Positions 45,938-58,391 of a stretch of DNA of 64,000 bases are shown here, piece by piece. The notes beneath the pieces were generated by a model that made no database searches, had not been told where the DNA came from, and was given only the letters and a program-made list of their open reading frames with translations. The position numbers were made by a program, and so were the translations under genes. Source of the stretch: Cordia subcordata (Eukaryota > Streptophyta > Magnoliopsida > Boraginales > Cordiaceae); NCBI GenBank assembly GCA_028554755.1, contig JAPTOF010000011.1, forward strand, positions 1,054,001-1,118,000, in the 5' to 3' direction. Within the stretch, counting starts at the first letter, position 1, and every line of letters begins with the position of its first letter.

Positions 45938-47453
45938 ATGCTTGGTAGGAGATCCCTTAGAAATCCCCTAGTTCCTCTTAATCCCGAACCTGATAGAATT
46001 GCTAGACATTTCAGGAATTTAGGAGATCTACTTGAGGAGATGGCCGATCCTAATCATCCTCCTAATCCTCCCAATCCCCCAATGAATCCCATTCCACCTC
46101 ATGATCACATTGGGCATCAAGCCCAAGCTCATTTTAGACGAGAGCCCCGTAGATCGGATCCACCCAGAGATGAGGAACCCACTCTTAGGCAATTCTTTCT
46201 CCCCGAACCCTTTGAGCCCAATTTGGCTATTCAAATTCCGGGTTTGGGGGAGACGAACTTTGAGATTAAGCCTAATATGTTGGCTATGCTTCCCTCCTTC
46301 TACGGGAGAAGCAATGAGAGTCCTCTAGATCATATCACTGATTTTGTTGAGATGAGTTCCACTCTCCATGTCCCCAATGTCTCTCAAGAGGTCATACGTC
46401 TAAGATTGTTTCCTTTCTCTCTTAAGGACAAGGCTAAGACTTGGTTGCACTCCTTACCCAATGGTTGCATTACTACATGGACTGAGCTTCAATCTAAGTT
46501 CTTTCAAAAATTTTATCCCATGGCCAAGACGGCCGACCTTAAGACCGCCATTATGACTTTCTCCTAACATGACCTAGAATCTTTTCATGAGGCTTGGGAG
46601 AGGTTCAAGGATCTTCTTAGGCAATGTCCACACCATGGGTACGGCGATCATGACCTAATGCAATACTTCTTTCGAGGCTTAAATGAATGCCGCCTCAGGT
46701 GGTGGCTTCTATCTTTTGAGACCGACCGAGGCATGGGAGAAAATAGAAATGATGGCTGAAAATTCTTTTCAAAATTTTGCAATGGAAAGGTCTAGTCGGG
46801 GAGGCAACAAGAGAAGTGTTAGTGAGGTTGGAGTTTCTTTAGACTTACCCGCTAAGGTTGAGGCTTTGACAAATAAGCTAAATCAATTCATTTCTTTGTC
46901 CATTTCATCCCAAGGTCATAGGACTAGTTCTTTAGGTTCTTCCTCCGCCCCTTTAGTTGTTGAAGTTTGTGCATTGTGCTCCGGGTCATCTCATGAGACC
47001 ATGGCTTGCCCTTTAGCATCCCAATTTCCTGAATTCATGAAAGAGCAAGTGTGTGCCACACAAGGTTATTCTCGTGAGTATAATCCATACTCGAACACAT
47101 ACAATCCGGGTTGGAGGGACAACCCGAAATTTTCTTGGAGACAAGGACAGCATGAGTCTAGTTCATATCCTCAAGTTCCACCTCAGCGGCGACCCTGTCC
47201 TCAATATCCCCCAGGTTTCTATCATCTTAATCAACCCCGTCTCACTAATGCTCCTCAACCTCAGGCTTTGCCTGCTCTCTCTAGTAGCCAACCTCCTAGT
47301 AATGACATGATGAAGATAATGCAGTTCATTCAGAACCAACAACAGGAATTGGCAGAAAATAGGCAGCAAATGGCGAGGTTTGAGGCACAGTTGGGATAGA
47401 TTGCTAGTCAATTAAGCGCTAGAGACCCTGGGAAATTGCCTTCTTAGCCAGAG
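45938..47453 (+). pseudogene. A1 gag
   Basis: ATG at 45938 (MLGRRSLRN), then a Pro/Asn-rich segment and the capsid region with LRLFPFSLKDKAKTW and WERFKDLLRQCPHHGY. A zinc knuckle CALCSGSSHETMAC (46968-47009), a Tyr/Pro-rich stretch and a Gln-rich coiled coil ending QQMARFEAQLG follow. Gag builds the particle and the knuckle binds genomic RNA. Lesions: TAA for CAA at 46565, a deletion of about 17 nt with frameshift at about 46684 (present in T), and TAG for CAG at 47397 and 47445. Gag and pol share one frame downstream of the deletion, as in single-ORF gypsy elements. Confidence 0.9.
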
Positions 47454-50400
47454 GTGAACCCTAGAGTCCAGTCCTGTTCCTCCACCGATACCACTTATCC
47501 CCCTCAGGCCCAGGCTAAGGCCGTCACCACTCTTAGGAGTGGTCGGGTAGTAGACAATAGGGTAGGAGTTGACTTTGCAGTGCTTGCACCTAGTGGTTCT
47601 TCCGAGTCTAGAGCACCACATAGTAGCCTTGTTGATGGAAATTCTAGAGAAGGTCCTGTTGAGAGAGATGAGCCCATTAGAGATCATGGAGAAAGTAGTA
47701 CTTCCCTCCCACATCGGGAGGGAAAAGAGCCTGTTGATGACTCCTATGTATCTAAAGGTATAGAGCCTAGAGTTCCCTTTCCATCCACTTTAGAGAAACC
47801 TACACCTAGTGAGGACTCTAGGTTCTTCAAGGTTTTAGAGCATCTTAAGGACCTTAAGGTCAATCTTCCTTTGATAGATGCGATCATTTCCATCCCCTCT
47901 TATTCTAAGTTCTTTAAGGATCTTTGTACAAGGAAACGTAGGTCATCGAACATTCCTAAGAAGGTGAGGCTTACGGAGAAGGTGAGTAGTATTTGTACTT
48001 CGGGCCTTCCGCCCAAGATGAGTGACCCCGGAGCCTTCACTATTCCTTGTAGGATCCATGAGACCCAGATTGATCACGCCTTATTAGATTTAGGATCTAG
48101 TGTGAATCTTATTCCCTACTCTATCTATCAGCAGCTAGGTCTAGGTGAGTTGTCTCCTACACATGTTACTCTTCAGCTAGCTGATAGGTCTGAGCGTAGA
48201 CCTAAGGGTGTGATAGAGGACGTTATGGTCCAGGTAGGTGAGTTTATGTACCCTGTTGACTTCATAGTGTTAGATATGGATTCGGGACATGACTCTAGAC
48301 ATTCTACACCTATTCTTCTAGGTCGCCCCTTCCTTGCCACCGAAGATGCCATTATACATTGTAGGTCAAGGGTATTGGAAATGAAATTTGGGAATTTGAG
48401 ATCCACTATAAAGGTTGTAGAGGCAGTGAATAGGGCTAGTATAGGAGAAGAAGATGGAGAAGAGTGCTTTAGAGTGGATGTGATTGGTTCTTGCATTGAG
48501 GATCTTATAGAGAAGACTATGACCGATGGAGAAGATTTGAGGAAATTTGAGGAATTGATGTCTAGTTTTGATGTGGAGACCTTAGAGAGGAAATGTGTAG
48601 CTTCTACTTCCTTGATTGAGAGCCATTTGACTAATAAGTCACTTAAGGTTAATCCTTCTAGTCTCATTTCTAGTGATGTCCCCATTGATGATGTTGAGGT
48701 TAAGTCCCCCTTGGTAGAGCCTAGCTCTTCTTTAGAGCTCAAACCCCTTCCCGATCATTTGAAATATGCATTCCTAGGCTCTAGTAAGCCCCTTTCGGCC
48801 ATCATAGCTTTCGATCTTTCTAGTGAGCATGAGGAGCGTCTATTAGAGGTCCTTAGGAAACATATGAAGGCTATAGGGTGGAAAATTGATGATTTGAGAG
48901 GTATAGACCCTTCGGTTTGCATGCATCGTATTCACCTTGAGGATGGAGCCATTCCTTCTAGGGAAATGCAAAGGAGGTTAAATCCACACATGAGCGAAGT
49001 AGTTAAGAAGGAGATCATTAAGCTTTTAGATACAGGCATTATTTATCCGATCTCCGATAGTGAGTGGGTTAGCCCAGTCCAAGTTGTCCGTAAGAAGTCC
49101 GGGATCACAGTTGTTGAGAATGAGAGAGGAGAGCTTATCCCTACACGTACTCCCATGGGATGGAGAGTTTGTATTGACTATAGAAAGCTCAACTCCAAAA
49201 CTAGGAAGGATCATTTCCCATTGCATTTTCTAGACCAGATCTTAGATAGAGTAGCTGGGCATAGCTACTATTGTTTTCTAGATGGCTATTCGGGATATAA
49301 CCAGATCTCTATGTTTCTTGAGAACCAAGAGAAGACCACCTTTACTTGTCCCTATGGCACTTTTGCTTATAGTAGAATGCCCTTCGGTCTTTGTAATGCC
49401 CCAGCGACTTTTTAGAGATGTATGATGGCAATTTTTAGTGACATGATTGAGAGACATTTAGAGATTTTCATGGATGACTTCTCAATCTTTAGAGATAGCT
49501 TTGATGAGTGCTTGAGTCATCTCTCTTCAGTCTTAGACCGATGTGTAGAGAAGAATCTAGTGTTAAGTTGGGAGAAATCCCACTTCATGGTGCAACGAGG
49601 GATAGTGTTGGGTCATGTTGTATCATCTAGTGGAATTCAAGTTGACCCAGCTAAGGTAGAATTAATTGAAAAGTTGCCTGTCCCTAAGTGTGTCAAGGAT
49701 GTTAGATCTTTTCTAGGGCATGCAGGATTTTACCGTAGATTCATTAAGGATTTTAGTCACATTGCACGCCCCTTGTCTAGGCTCCTAGCACAAGATGTCT
49801 CTTTTGACTTTGATGATGAATGTGTTAGAGCTTTCAATAGTCTTAAATCCTTATTGTCTACATCCCCAATTATCCAGCCACCTAACTACAGTCTCCCATT
49901 TAAGGTTATGTGTGATGTATCCGATTATGCGATAGGAGCTGTTTTAGGTCAAAGAAAGGATAACTTGCCCCATGTTGTATACTATGCTAGCAAGACTCTT
50001 GATGAAGCACAAAAGAATTATACTACTACGGAAAAAGAGCTTCTAGCAATAGTTTTCTCCCTTGACAAGTTTAGGTCATACATCCTAGGATCCAAAGTGA
50101 TTGTCTATACCGATCATGCGGCATTGAAGTATTTGTTGTCTAAGAAAGAATCTAAGCCCCGCTTGATTTGGTGGTTGCTCCTCCTTCAAGAGTTCGACAT
50201 AGAAATTCGGGATAAGAAGGGTAGAGAAAATTTAGTTGCGGATCATCTTTCCCGTCTTGTTAGTGAGTCTTCTAGTGATCCATCTCCTTTTCATGATTCA
50301 TTCCCCGATGAACAATTATTTGCTGTTTCTCATCACACACGTTGGTTTGCTCTTATTGTTAACTATCTTGCCCCTGGGTGTTTTCCTTCCCATTGGGAGA

Positions 50401-51632
50401 AAAGAGAAAAAGATAGGTTCCTAGCACAAGTTAGGCATTTCTTTTGGGAGGATCCCTATCTTTTCAAAGTGTGTGCGGATCAAATGATTCGCCGGTGTGT
50501 GCCTGAGAATGAGTTTGAGAACGTTTTGAGCATGTGTCATGATAAGGGGTGTGGGGGTCATTTTAGTGGGAAGAAGACCGCCGCGAAGGTCTTGCAAAGT
50601 GGACTATTTTGGCCTACTCTCTTTAAGGATGCCCAAGAATATTGCAAGAAGTGTTTTAGATGTCAACAATGGGTCCATCTCTAGGAGAAACATGATGCCT
50701 TTATCCCTATTCTTCCTTGTGAGTTGTTTGATGTTTGGGGTATAGACTTCATGGGTCCATTTCCACCTTCCTTTGGGTACCAATACATTTTAGTGGCCGT
50801 TGACTATGTGTCCAAATGGGTTGAGGCTATTCCTACACACACTAATGACCATAGGGTAGTGGTTAAATTTATTAAAGAAAACATTTTCTCTAGATTTGGA
50901 GTCCCTAGGGTCTTAATTAGTGATGAGGGTTTGCACTTTCGCCATAGGACTTTAAAGGCCTTGTTGAGAAGATATTCGGTCACCCATAAGGTAGCCACTC
51001 CTTATCACCCGCAAACTAGTGGACAAGTAGAGGTGTCCAATAGAGAGATCAAGCACATTTTAGAGAAAACGGTTAGGCCCGATAGAAGAGATTGGGCTAT
51101 CAGGCTAAATGATGCTTTGTGGGCCTACCGTACCACCTTTAAGACTCCTATTGGTATGTCTCCATATAGATTGGTTTATGGTAAAGCTTGTCACTTGCCG
51201 GTAGAACTAGAGCATAGAGCTTATTGGGCAATCAAAGCCCTAAATTTTGACTTGGCAAGAGCGGGTGAGAAAAGGAAGCTAGACCTAGCGGAATTGGAAT
51301 AGCTTAGATTCACAGCGTATGAGAACGCTAAACTTTATAAGGATAGGATGTAGAGAATTCATGATAAACACATTATTAAGAAATCATTCTCTCCTTTTGA
51401 TAAAGTTTGGTTGTTTAACTCATGATTGAAACTCTTTCCGGGTAAGCTTAAGACAAGATGGGATGGTCCATATGAGGTGATGATTGTCTATTCTTCCGGA
51501 GCAGTCAAGATTAAAGACTTGAAGGATGGCTGAGAGTTGACGGTGAATGGGCAACACCTGAAGCAAGCATATGATCCGAGCATGGCTCGTGTGGAGGTTC
51601 TAATGCTTCAGGATCCCATCTATGGAAGTTGA
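47454..51632 (+). pseudogene. A1 pol: protease, RT, RNase H, integrase
   Basis: Counting residues from 47454, protease DLGSS has its Asp near residue 212, followed by a variable acidic linker. RT runs from about residue 500, with FMDDF at 49467-49481 (Asp-Asp 674-675). RNase H begins near CDVSDY (821) with [10 protein letters not shown] and [11 protein letters not shown]. Integrase has an HHCC zinc region (about 50430-50670) and the DDE triad at 50745 (WGIDFMG), 50922 (LISDEG) and 51030 (GQVEVSN). Lesions: TAG at 49413, a 2-nt deletion near 50667 with a compensating 1-nt deletion near 50706, TAG at 51300 and about 51351, and TGA at about 51423 and 51531. All catalytic residues I can place are present. 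Confidence 0.92.
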
Positions 51633-53000
51633 AGATGAGTTGGCGTTTGCCTAGCTGACGGCTTAATGGTTAGCGCTACTAGGAGGCAACCTAGGTTCAA
51701 TTTTGCAGTTTTGCATTTGTTTTACTTTCTTTTCTTTTTATTTTCTTTCTTTTATCTTTCTTGCACCCAAACCAAAGTGTTGAATCCCAATCTTTTGTCC
51801 CATAAGATACACCACTGCCCATTATTGCACATGCCAATGCAAGTATGCATAGGAAATGCTACTAATCTTGTTTTCTTTGTGAGTGTTTATGAATTGTGTC
51901 ACAGGATTAGTAGTATGGTGATTTATCATTGGCATGGAAAGCTTTAAAGAAAATGCAAGGTTGTATCTATCCTTTCTCCACTTGTTTCCCATGTTTGCAC
52001 CCTATCCCCACCACCCTTACTTGTTTTGTAATGACGATTTGCTTGTTTTTGTGCTTTAATCTTTTTGCTTGAGGACAAGCAAAGTTTAGGTTTGGGGGTA
52101 TGGGAGTTTGGTTTTCTTGTTATATATTTTACTTAGGCTAGATTGCATTATGCATATAAATGGTAAAATTTTTCAATTTTGATGCATATAGAGTCATTTA
52201 TTTCTTTGTTGATCATTGTGTTGGCTTTTGTGATTGACTCTATTGATTTATGAGAATGAGAGGCATCGTGGGGGAATGAAGAGAGTGGTTTGAAAACTAA
52301 GTCTTAGAGGGGATGCCCTTCAAAGTTGTGGGGAGTGAGAACCTTAAAAGAATAACCCTTGTAGCCACCCCATAGCTTGGTAGGAAAGAGTGTTGGAAAA
52401 GGGTTATTGATGTGAGTGCCCCTTCCTTGATTGGTTCTTGTTGATGTGCCTAAGCCTTTCTTTTTCTTCCTTTTTGTGAATACAATACAAAGCAATTGAA
52501 AAAAAATGATGAGGAAAAAAAAGGCAAAAAGGTGCAAAAATCAATATAAAAAAAAATGAATGAAGTGAAAAAGAGGAAAAGCCAAAGGCACCAAAAAGTT
52601 AGTGAATAAGTGCATAAGTGACACAATGTCAACTTAGCACAAGTTATCATCTTTGGAGACACGTGAATAAGGCTTTTTATAAGCCATTGTGTTTGTATAT
52701 TCTCTCTTCTTATCTTTAAGGCTTGGTGTATGTTAGGGAGGCCATGTTAGTTGAGGGAGCACGAAATATCAACATCCCGAGTGCGTGAGTTAGAATCCTA
52801 GGCTTGTGGTGGATTGGCTACTTGGGAAATTTCCATGAGGAACGAGACCCCTTATGAGTAGAGGGAAGATCCAAAGAGGCTTAGGGATCTCTTCACAATA
52901 GGAATGCCCCCCTTCATGCTTCTTAAACTAATCTTGATAGTGAGTCAGTCCTTTAGGCAATCCATTGTATCAGCTTTAGAGATAAAATTTAAGATTGGGT
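51633..53000 (+). other. A1 3' non-coding region with internal polypurine tract
   Basis: It starts with the GCGCTACTAGGAGGCAACC motif at about 51675. An internal hairpin TTGCTTGAGGACAAGCAA (52065-52082) plus purine tract (52083-52100) lies 936 nt from the terminal one. An A-rich tract is at about 52495-52580. No env-like or other ORF is visible. Confidence 0.8.
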
Positions 53001-53037
53001 TTGCTTGAGGACAAGCAAGGAGAAGGTTTGGGGGTGT
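53001..53037 (+). promoter_or_regulatory. A1 terminal polypurine tract with hairpin
   Basis: Hairpin TTGCTTGAGGACAAGCAA (53001-53018) followed by GGAGAAGGTTTGGGGGTGT (53019-53037), directly before the 3' LTR. Confidence 0.9.
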
Positions 53038-54930
53038 TGATGTGTTGTGATTTTGTGTGTGTTTGCATTGTCATTTACTTATATTTTAGAGGTGTTGAGT
53101 GCTCATAATGATGTATTAGTGTAGTGCTTTTGATAGGAATAGGCTTAAGCGTGAACAAATGTGCATGTTGAGTTTAAGAGATAAATTGCTACACTAATTG
53201 CTTGTTTTCAATGATTTAGGTGAACTTTGGGTTAAGATCAAGATTGGACGATGAAAGGTAATGAAGATGGGAAATGCACGGGCCTAAGAGAGAAGACCAA
53301 AGGCCGAAAAGATAAAGAATAGCGGAACAAAGTCAGCCGGACGACCAAGGAAGAAGAGCCGGTCGACCGGCTAGGTCGATCGGCCACTCCAGAGAGGTGC
53401 CAAAAACAGCCGGACGACCCCCCTTCTGGAGCAGGTCGACCGGCTAGGTCGATCGGCCACTCCAGAGAGCATCATTAAAAAGCCGGTCGAGTACTCCAGA
53501 GGCCGGTCGACCGGCAATTTGCTGAGAACCTATAAATAGGGCTCGATTCTGCAGAAAAGAAGATGAGAATTTTTGAGAGATTAACACACACTTCACACCT
53601 AAAATTCTCACACACTTAACCCTAGATCCCACCCACTTCACACACACTTTTCACACATTTCTCACGAAGAACCAAGCTTGATTTGGAGGGTTCAAACATT
53701 TTGGAATCAAGTTTGCTCAAAAGCTTTGTACAAGATTAGCTAGGATGAAAGGGAAGCTTCATTATCTCTCTTTCATTCTATCTCCTATTATGATTGAGTA
53801 GACTTGTGTAAGGTGATTTAACTTATGTAATGGGTTAATTATATACTTTTATGATATGGGATATGATGGCTGAATATATATACATGTTTTGAATTGTCTT
53901 ATTTAAATGGGTATTTTCTCATTCATGTCTAAGTGTTTGATAAAATGCCTAGATGAATAACATGTGTATAAATTGAATTTTGTTTGTTACTAAACACATC
54001 TAATCCATGTTATAATCATGTCTGTGTTTATATGTGGATGCTATGAAGTGGGTAATGCTTTTATTCATGTCTATATGTATATTTGCATGCCTAGTAACGA
54101 GCATAACTTCAATATCGCTTACGTGTTGGTTGTTAATTATTTCTAATGGTGCGAACTGAACATGACGATGTTTGGTAGTTGAATAGGTTCCGTTATTCAT
54201 GTGCACCTTGGCCTTGGACATGTATGAACGCACTAGAAAGTCAAATCCTGCTGTAGTGACCTTAAAATGACGAAGTATAACTTAGGGATAGTCTAGGCCG
54301 AGTCTCCTTTGGCTTTAAATCCAGCCAATAGGTTTCCGGATAGGTTTAGTCGACCTTAGCAACACTAGGTCTTGGCTTTAAATCCAGCCAAAGGTTTAGG
54401 TACTAAGGTAGGTTCATTCTAAGCCACATAGGAAGTTAATTAGTCACTCTTGAGGCCCTAGGTCATAAGAACCACGCCGTAGCTCTAGGAGGCGCCGCCT
54501 AGGGACGGACCCGCACCGAGTCCTAGGGGAAATTAGGACACTAACTAGCAACCTAGTTAAGAGCACTCATGATAGTTAGCCATCATCCCTTAATCCCATA
54601 GCATTTGAGTATAGAATTACCCATTCATAAGTCGAGGTCACCCTAACCCCTTCTCAATTGTTTGTTCCCTCTTGATCAACTTGTTTCCCATTTTTTGTAT
54701 TCATAGTTTAGTTTTATTTCCTTTACCTAGACCTCCCGATAATCCAAAATCCCAAAAGAATATGTCTAGTTTAGATCTTTCTTTTTTGGCACTTTCTAGA
54801 ACACCAAGCATAGAATTCACTCACGTTATTCACGCCTCCCTGTGGTTCGACACCCGTACTTGTATACACTATATTGCACAATCCGCACACTTGCGGGTCT
54901 TTTAGAGCTTGTTCTCGAAAGACGACACCA
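53038..54930 (+). repeat. 3' LTR of A1
   Basis: A 1893-bp LTR paired with 43763-45657 and flanked by TGTCC. Palindrome array 53336-53517, TATA 53531-53539, hairpins 54309-54328 and 54372-54391. Confidence 0.95.
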
Positions 54931-56636
54931 TGTCCTAAAGAGCTATGTGTTAGGACCTAACCTACAATGTTTTTGGGTTTTTGGTTTGTGTGAAGCTCGT
55001 AAAAGGAAAACATAATCCAAAGGCTAGGAAATAAAAAGGGTGTGTATGTGAAACGAAAGAATCAAGTAATCTAAGGGAGTCAAACACGTAGAAATGGGAA
55101 CTAAGGTCATTACGTCTTACTTATGGATGATTACTACATCTATTTTAGGATGCTTAATGGATTACATTTATGTGTTCTCATATAGACCTTTAATTAACCT
55201 CCTAATAGAACCCTTACGACTCGGTGCAAGTCTGTCCCTAAGCACGTCTACCCAGAGCTACGGCATGGTATTAAGGGCTAGCTAATCAAGGTACTAGGTG
55301 ACTTGAATCAATCTAACCATAGCATCTAAACTGTTGGCTGGATTTAAAGCCAAGACCTTGTCTATCTAAGGTCGACTAACCTACCCTGAAACTTGTTAGC
55401 TGGATTTCAAGCTAAGGGAGACTTGACCTAGGCTAGCCATTGGTTGTGTACCATCGATCGTCATCACAATAGCGAGAATTATCAATTACTCTCAAAGAAT
55501 AGAAATCTAGGGCATGGCATTCGAGGATATATCGGCCTATCATACTACTAAGAACAAAGACATACTAAGATAACACCAATTTAAGAAATAGCACCTAACA
55601 TGTAAGCAATAGAAGGCACATAGACATATATCTAAGCATGCCCACTTAATGTAATCATCACACAAACATATAGACATGCTTATACAATGATTTAGAAATG
55701 AATAATAGTGTAATAGACTTCAATGTACATATGCTACATCATTGAGGCATTTTAACAAACACATAGACATGTATGTAAAATTGCCTTTCAAACCTTAAGC
55801 ACAATGCATATATACACAAATCCATCAAGTTCTCATTAATAAAAGTAGTAATCAATCCATAAAACAAAATATAATCACCCTACATAGCTCTAATAATACA
55901 AAATTACATTTGGGACAAAAAAGAGATACCCTTCTATCAAAATCCATGCTTTACAATCCATAAGCTATGCCTAAATCCTAGTGTTTGATCCTCTTGGATC
56001 CTTCATTCCTAGGTGCTTTTGTGTTTAGAACTAACTGTGTGAGGTGGGTTTAGGTGAATTTTGGGTTTAAGGAAATGGGTGTGAAATAGTTGGTGTTCTA
56101 CTCCAAAAATGGCTGAAAAGGTGCTTAAATAAACCAGAAATCATAGAGGGCCAGGGGATCAAGCCTGTCAACCAGCCTAGTACTTAGGTCAACTGGCCTA
56201 AGGGCTTAAGCTTCGATTTTTGCCAATCAAAGTGGTAGGTAAACCTACCTAAGGCAGGGTCGACCAACCAGGTCAGTGCCTTGGCCAATTTTTGCTCATG
56301 TTGATATGATCCCGTTTCACCTCGGTCACTACTTCCTTGCCCGACCGCTTTCAAATGCACTTTTCTTCATTCCTTTGCATCCAAAACACCTTTGTCTTCA
56401 CTCCACACTCTAAGAACTATCAATCAAGGTTCAATTATCTCCTCGAATCTTACCTAAAACAAAAAACAAATGTGCATTAGTGTAGCATTTAAGTCCTAAG
56501 CTCAACTATAAACATGTAAACCCTAATATGCACAAGTATGACCTAAATGCTTTACTAATACACCAAATGAAGCACAAAAGGCCTCAAACCAAGTATATAC
56601 ATGCAATGCACAAGCACACACAAAACCAACACATCA

Positions 56637-58391
56637 CATGTGTGTCCTAGAAAGTGCCTAAAAAGAAACCTATTCTAGCCATATTTTTGGATTTTTGGAT
56701 TAGTGGGAGCTCAAGGGAAGGAAATTGAACTAAACTTTAGGAAAAAAGAATGGAAAATAGGGAGACAAACTAATCTAGAAAAGACTTAACTATTAGAAAG
56801 GGGTCAAGGTGACTTATGCTCACTAATTGATGATTCTAGACTTTTATGCTATGGGATTATAGGAAATGGCTTAACAAATGAAACCTCTTTAACGAGTTCA
56901 CTAACTAGTGTCCTAATTTATCCCTAGGACTTAGTGCAACTCTATCCCTAGACATGCATTCTTACAGCTGCAGCGTAGTCCCTCTGACCTAGAGCCATAA
57001 GAGAAACTAAATAGCTTCTTAGGTGACCTAGAACAAACCTACCATAGTTCTTAAACCATTGGTTGGATTAAAAGCCAACACTTAGGGTTACTAAGGTTGT
57101 CTAAACCTACCTAGACTCTTATTAGCTGGATTTAAAGCTAAAAGAGACTCGATCTAGGCTAGTCCTAAATTATGCACCGTTATTCTAGGGTCACTAAAGT
57201 GGGATTCGACCTATGTGCGCAATCCTACATGTTCTAGCCTATGGTGTTTGCAAAACATAGACCTATTCGATTACCAAATATTGTCATGCTCAGATTACAC
57301 CATCGATAGCAATTGGTTACCAACATGTAGGCATTATTGAAGTTATATTGATTACTAAGCATGCTATCATACACATAAACATGAATAAAAGCCCTACCCA
57401 TTTCATTAAATCCATGCATAAACATATAGACATGATTATAGAATGGATTAGAGGTATTTAGTAGCAAATAAACTCCAATTTATATACATATTACTCATAT
57501 AGGAATTTTATCAAACGTCTAGACATGTGCTGAATAAAAACCATTGAACAAGAAAAACAAAGTATGTATATATATTAAGCCATTAAATCCCATAACATAA
57601 AAGTGTTAAATTAACCCATTACACAAGCTAAATCATCCTAATCAAGTCTCAAGCATAAATGAAAATAAGATGAAAGAGTAGTAAGGAAACTCCCCTTCCA
57701 TCCTTGCTATTCTTATACAATTATTGAGCAAATCTCTTCATAGTTGTTAAATCCCTTCAAACAAGCTTGAATCTAAGTGGGAAGTGTATGAAAAAGTGTG
57801 TGTGAGATGTGTGAGTTAGGATTTGATGTGTGTGAAAAGTGGGTGTGAAGTGTGTGTGTGTGTGAAGTGATTATAATTTTGCTGCAAAATTGGGTCCTAT
57901 TTATAGCCACCTATGTGCTACCGCTTGACCTAGCCAGTTGACTGGCTCTGAGAGGTTAGGCGATCGGCTCAACTTTGGTTCTCTCTAGACCTGCTGGTCG
58001 ACCGGAGACCTCGACTGGCAGAGAGGTGATGTTTACTAGAGTGACCGGTCCACCTAGTCAGTCAACCGGTCCTTGCTCTAGGTCGTCCCGCTTCACCTTT
58101 TCTCCTCTATTTTTCATTGTTTTGGCTTTCAATCTTCTCCACATGACTCGTACATCTTCTATTTTCATCACCCAACATCATGTAAGCTCATCATTGTCCT
58201 AAGACTCATCTAAATCATAAAAAACAAGAAATTAGTGTAGTATTTATCTCTTAAACTCAACTATGTACAATTATCTTCGCTTAAGCATATCTCTAACATA
58301 AGTACTACACTAATGCTACTACATAAGCATATAACACCTCAAAAACATAAGCAAAATATAATGCAAACACATACCAAATCAAAGCATATCA
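56637..58391 (-). repeat. 5' LTR of SV, right part
   Basis: 1755 bp homologous to 24884-25024 plus 34705-36313. It starts where W ends and finishes CATATCA at 58391. The missing 117 bp or so at its U5 end would lie left of W and are deleted. The minus-strand TATA is at about 57896-57905. Leader hairpins are at about 57060 (one arm mutated) and 57123-57142 (TTAGCT/AGCTAA). Confidence 0.85.

Larger units (their letters stand above)
43763..54930 (+). mobile_element. A1: complete Athila/Tat-type Ty3/gypsy element
   Basis: An 11,168-bp element flanked by TSD TGTCC (43758-43762 and 54931-54935). LTRs are 43763-45657 and 53038-54930, both TG...CA. It has a clean tRNA-Asp primer site, gag, protease, RT, RNase H, integrase, and internal and terminal polypurine tracts. 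No chromodomain, env-like ORF or second RNase H was seen. It is probably the youngest insertion of the right half, because it interrupts W and nothing interrupts it. Its ORF is nevertheless broken by about nine lesions. Confidence 0.95.
41224..56636 (-). mobile_element. W: non-autonomous LTR element, 3' half lost
   Basis: A minus-strand element with 5' LTR 43632-43762 plus 54936-56636, primer site 43608-43625, leader, and an ORF homologous to that of N1. Its LTR is of the G1 family. It was inserted in the 5' LTR of SV, which resumes at 56637. Its 3' non-coding region, polypurine tract and 3' LTR are gone, removed with part of SV. A1 is inserted in its LTR. Confidence 0.8.
43632..56636 (-). 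repeat. 5' LTR of W, split by A1
   Basis: Two parts, 43632-43762 and 54936-56636 (1832 bp together), with TGTCC duplicated around A1. Minus-strand start is TGATGTGTTGG at 56636. The U5 end reads TTAATAC on the plus strand (a mutated terminus). Leader hairpins are at 55334-55353 (TTGGCT/AGCCAA) and 55396-55415 (TTAGCT/AGCTAA). It is followed by SV LTR sequence at 56637. Confidence 0.85.
24768..58391 (-). mobile_element. SV: gypsy-type element in Q RT, gutted by deletion
   Basis: Its two minus-strand LTRs are recognised at 24768-36313 (3' LTR, split by T) and ending at 58391 (5' LTR, split by W). Reassembled lengths agree: 1866 bp, and 1755 bp plus about 117 bp missing. Flanks are TTAAT (24763-24767) and TCAGT (58392-58396), differing by two transitions. 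Either copy alone keeps the RT frame. Only about 480 bp of its internal region survives (36314-36795). Confidence 0.8.

Noticed and set aside
51633..53000. An env-like ORF (Athila) or second RNase H (Tat) downstream of integrase
   Set aside because: No open frame, signal peptide, membrane segment or RNase H motif is visible in A1, T or Q between integrase and the terminal polypurine tract.
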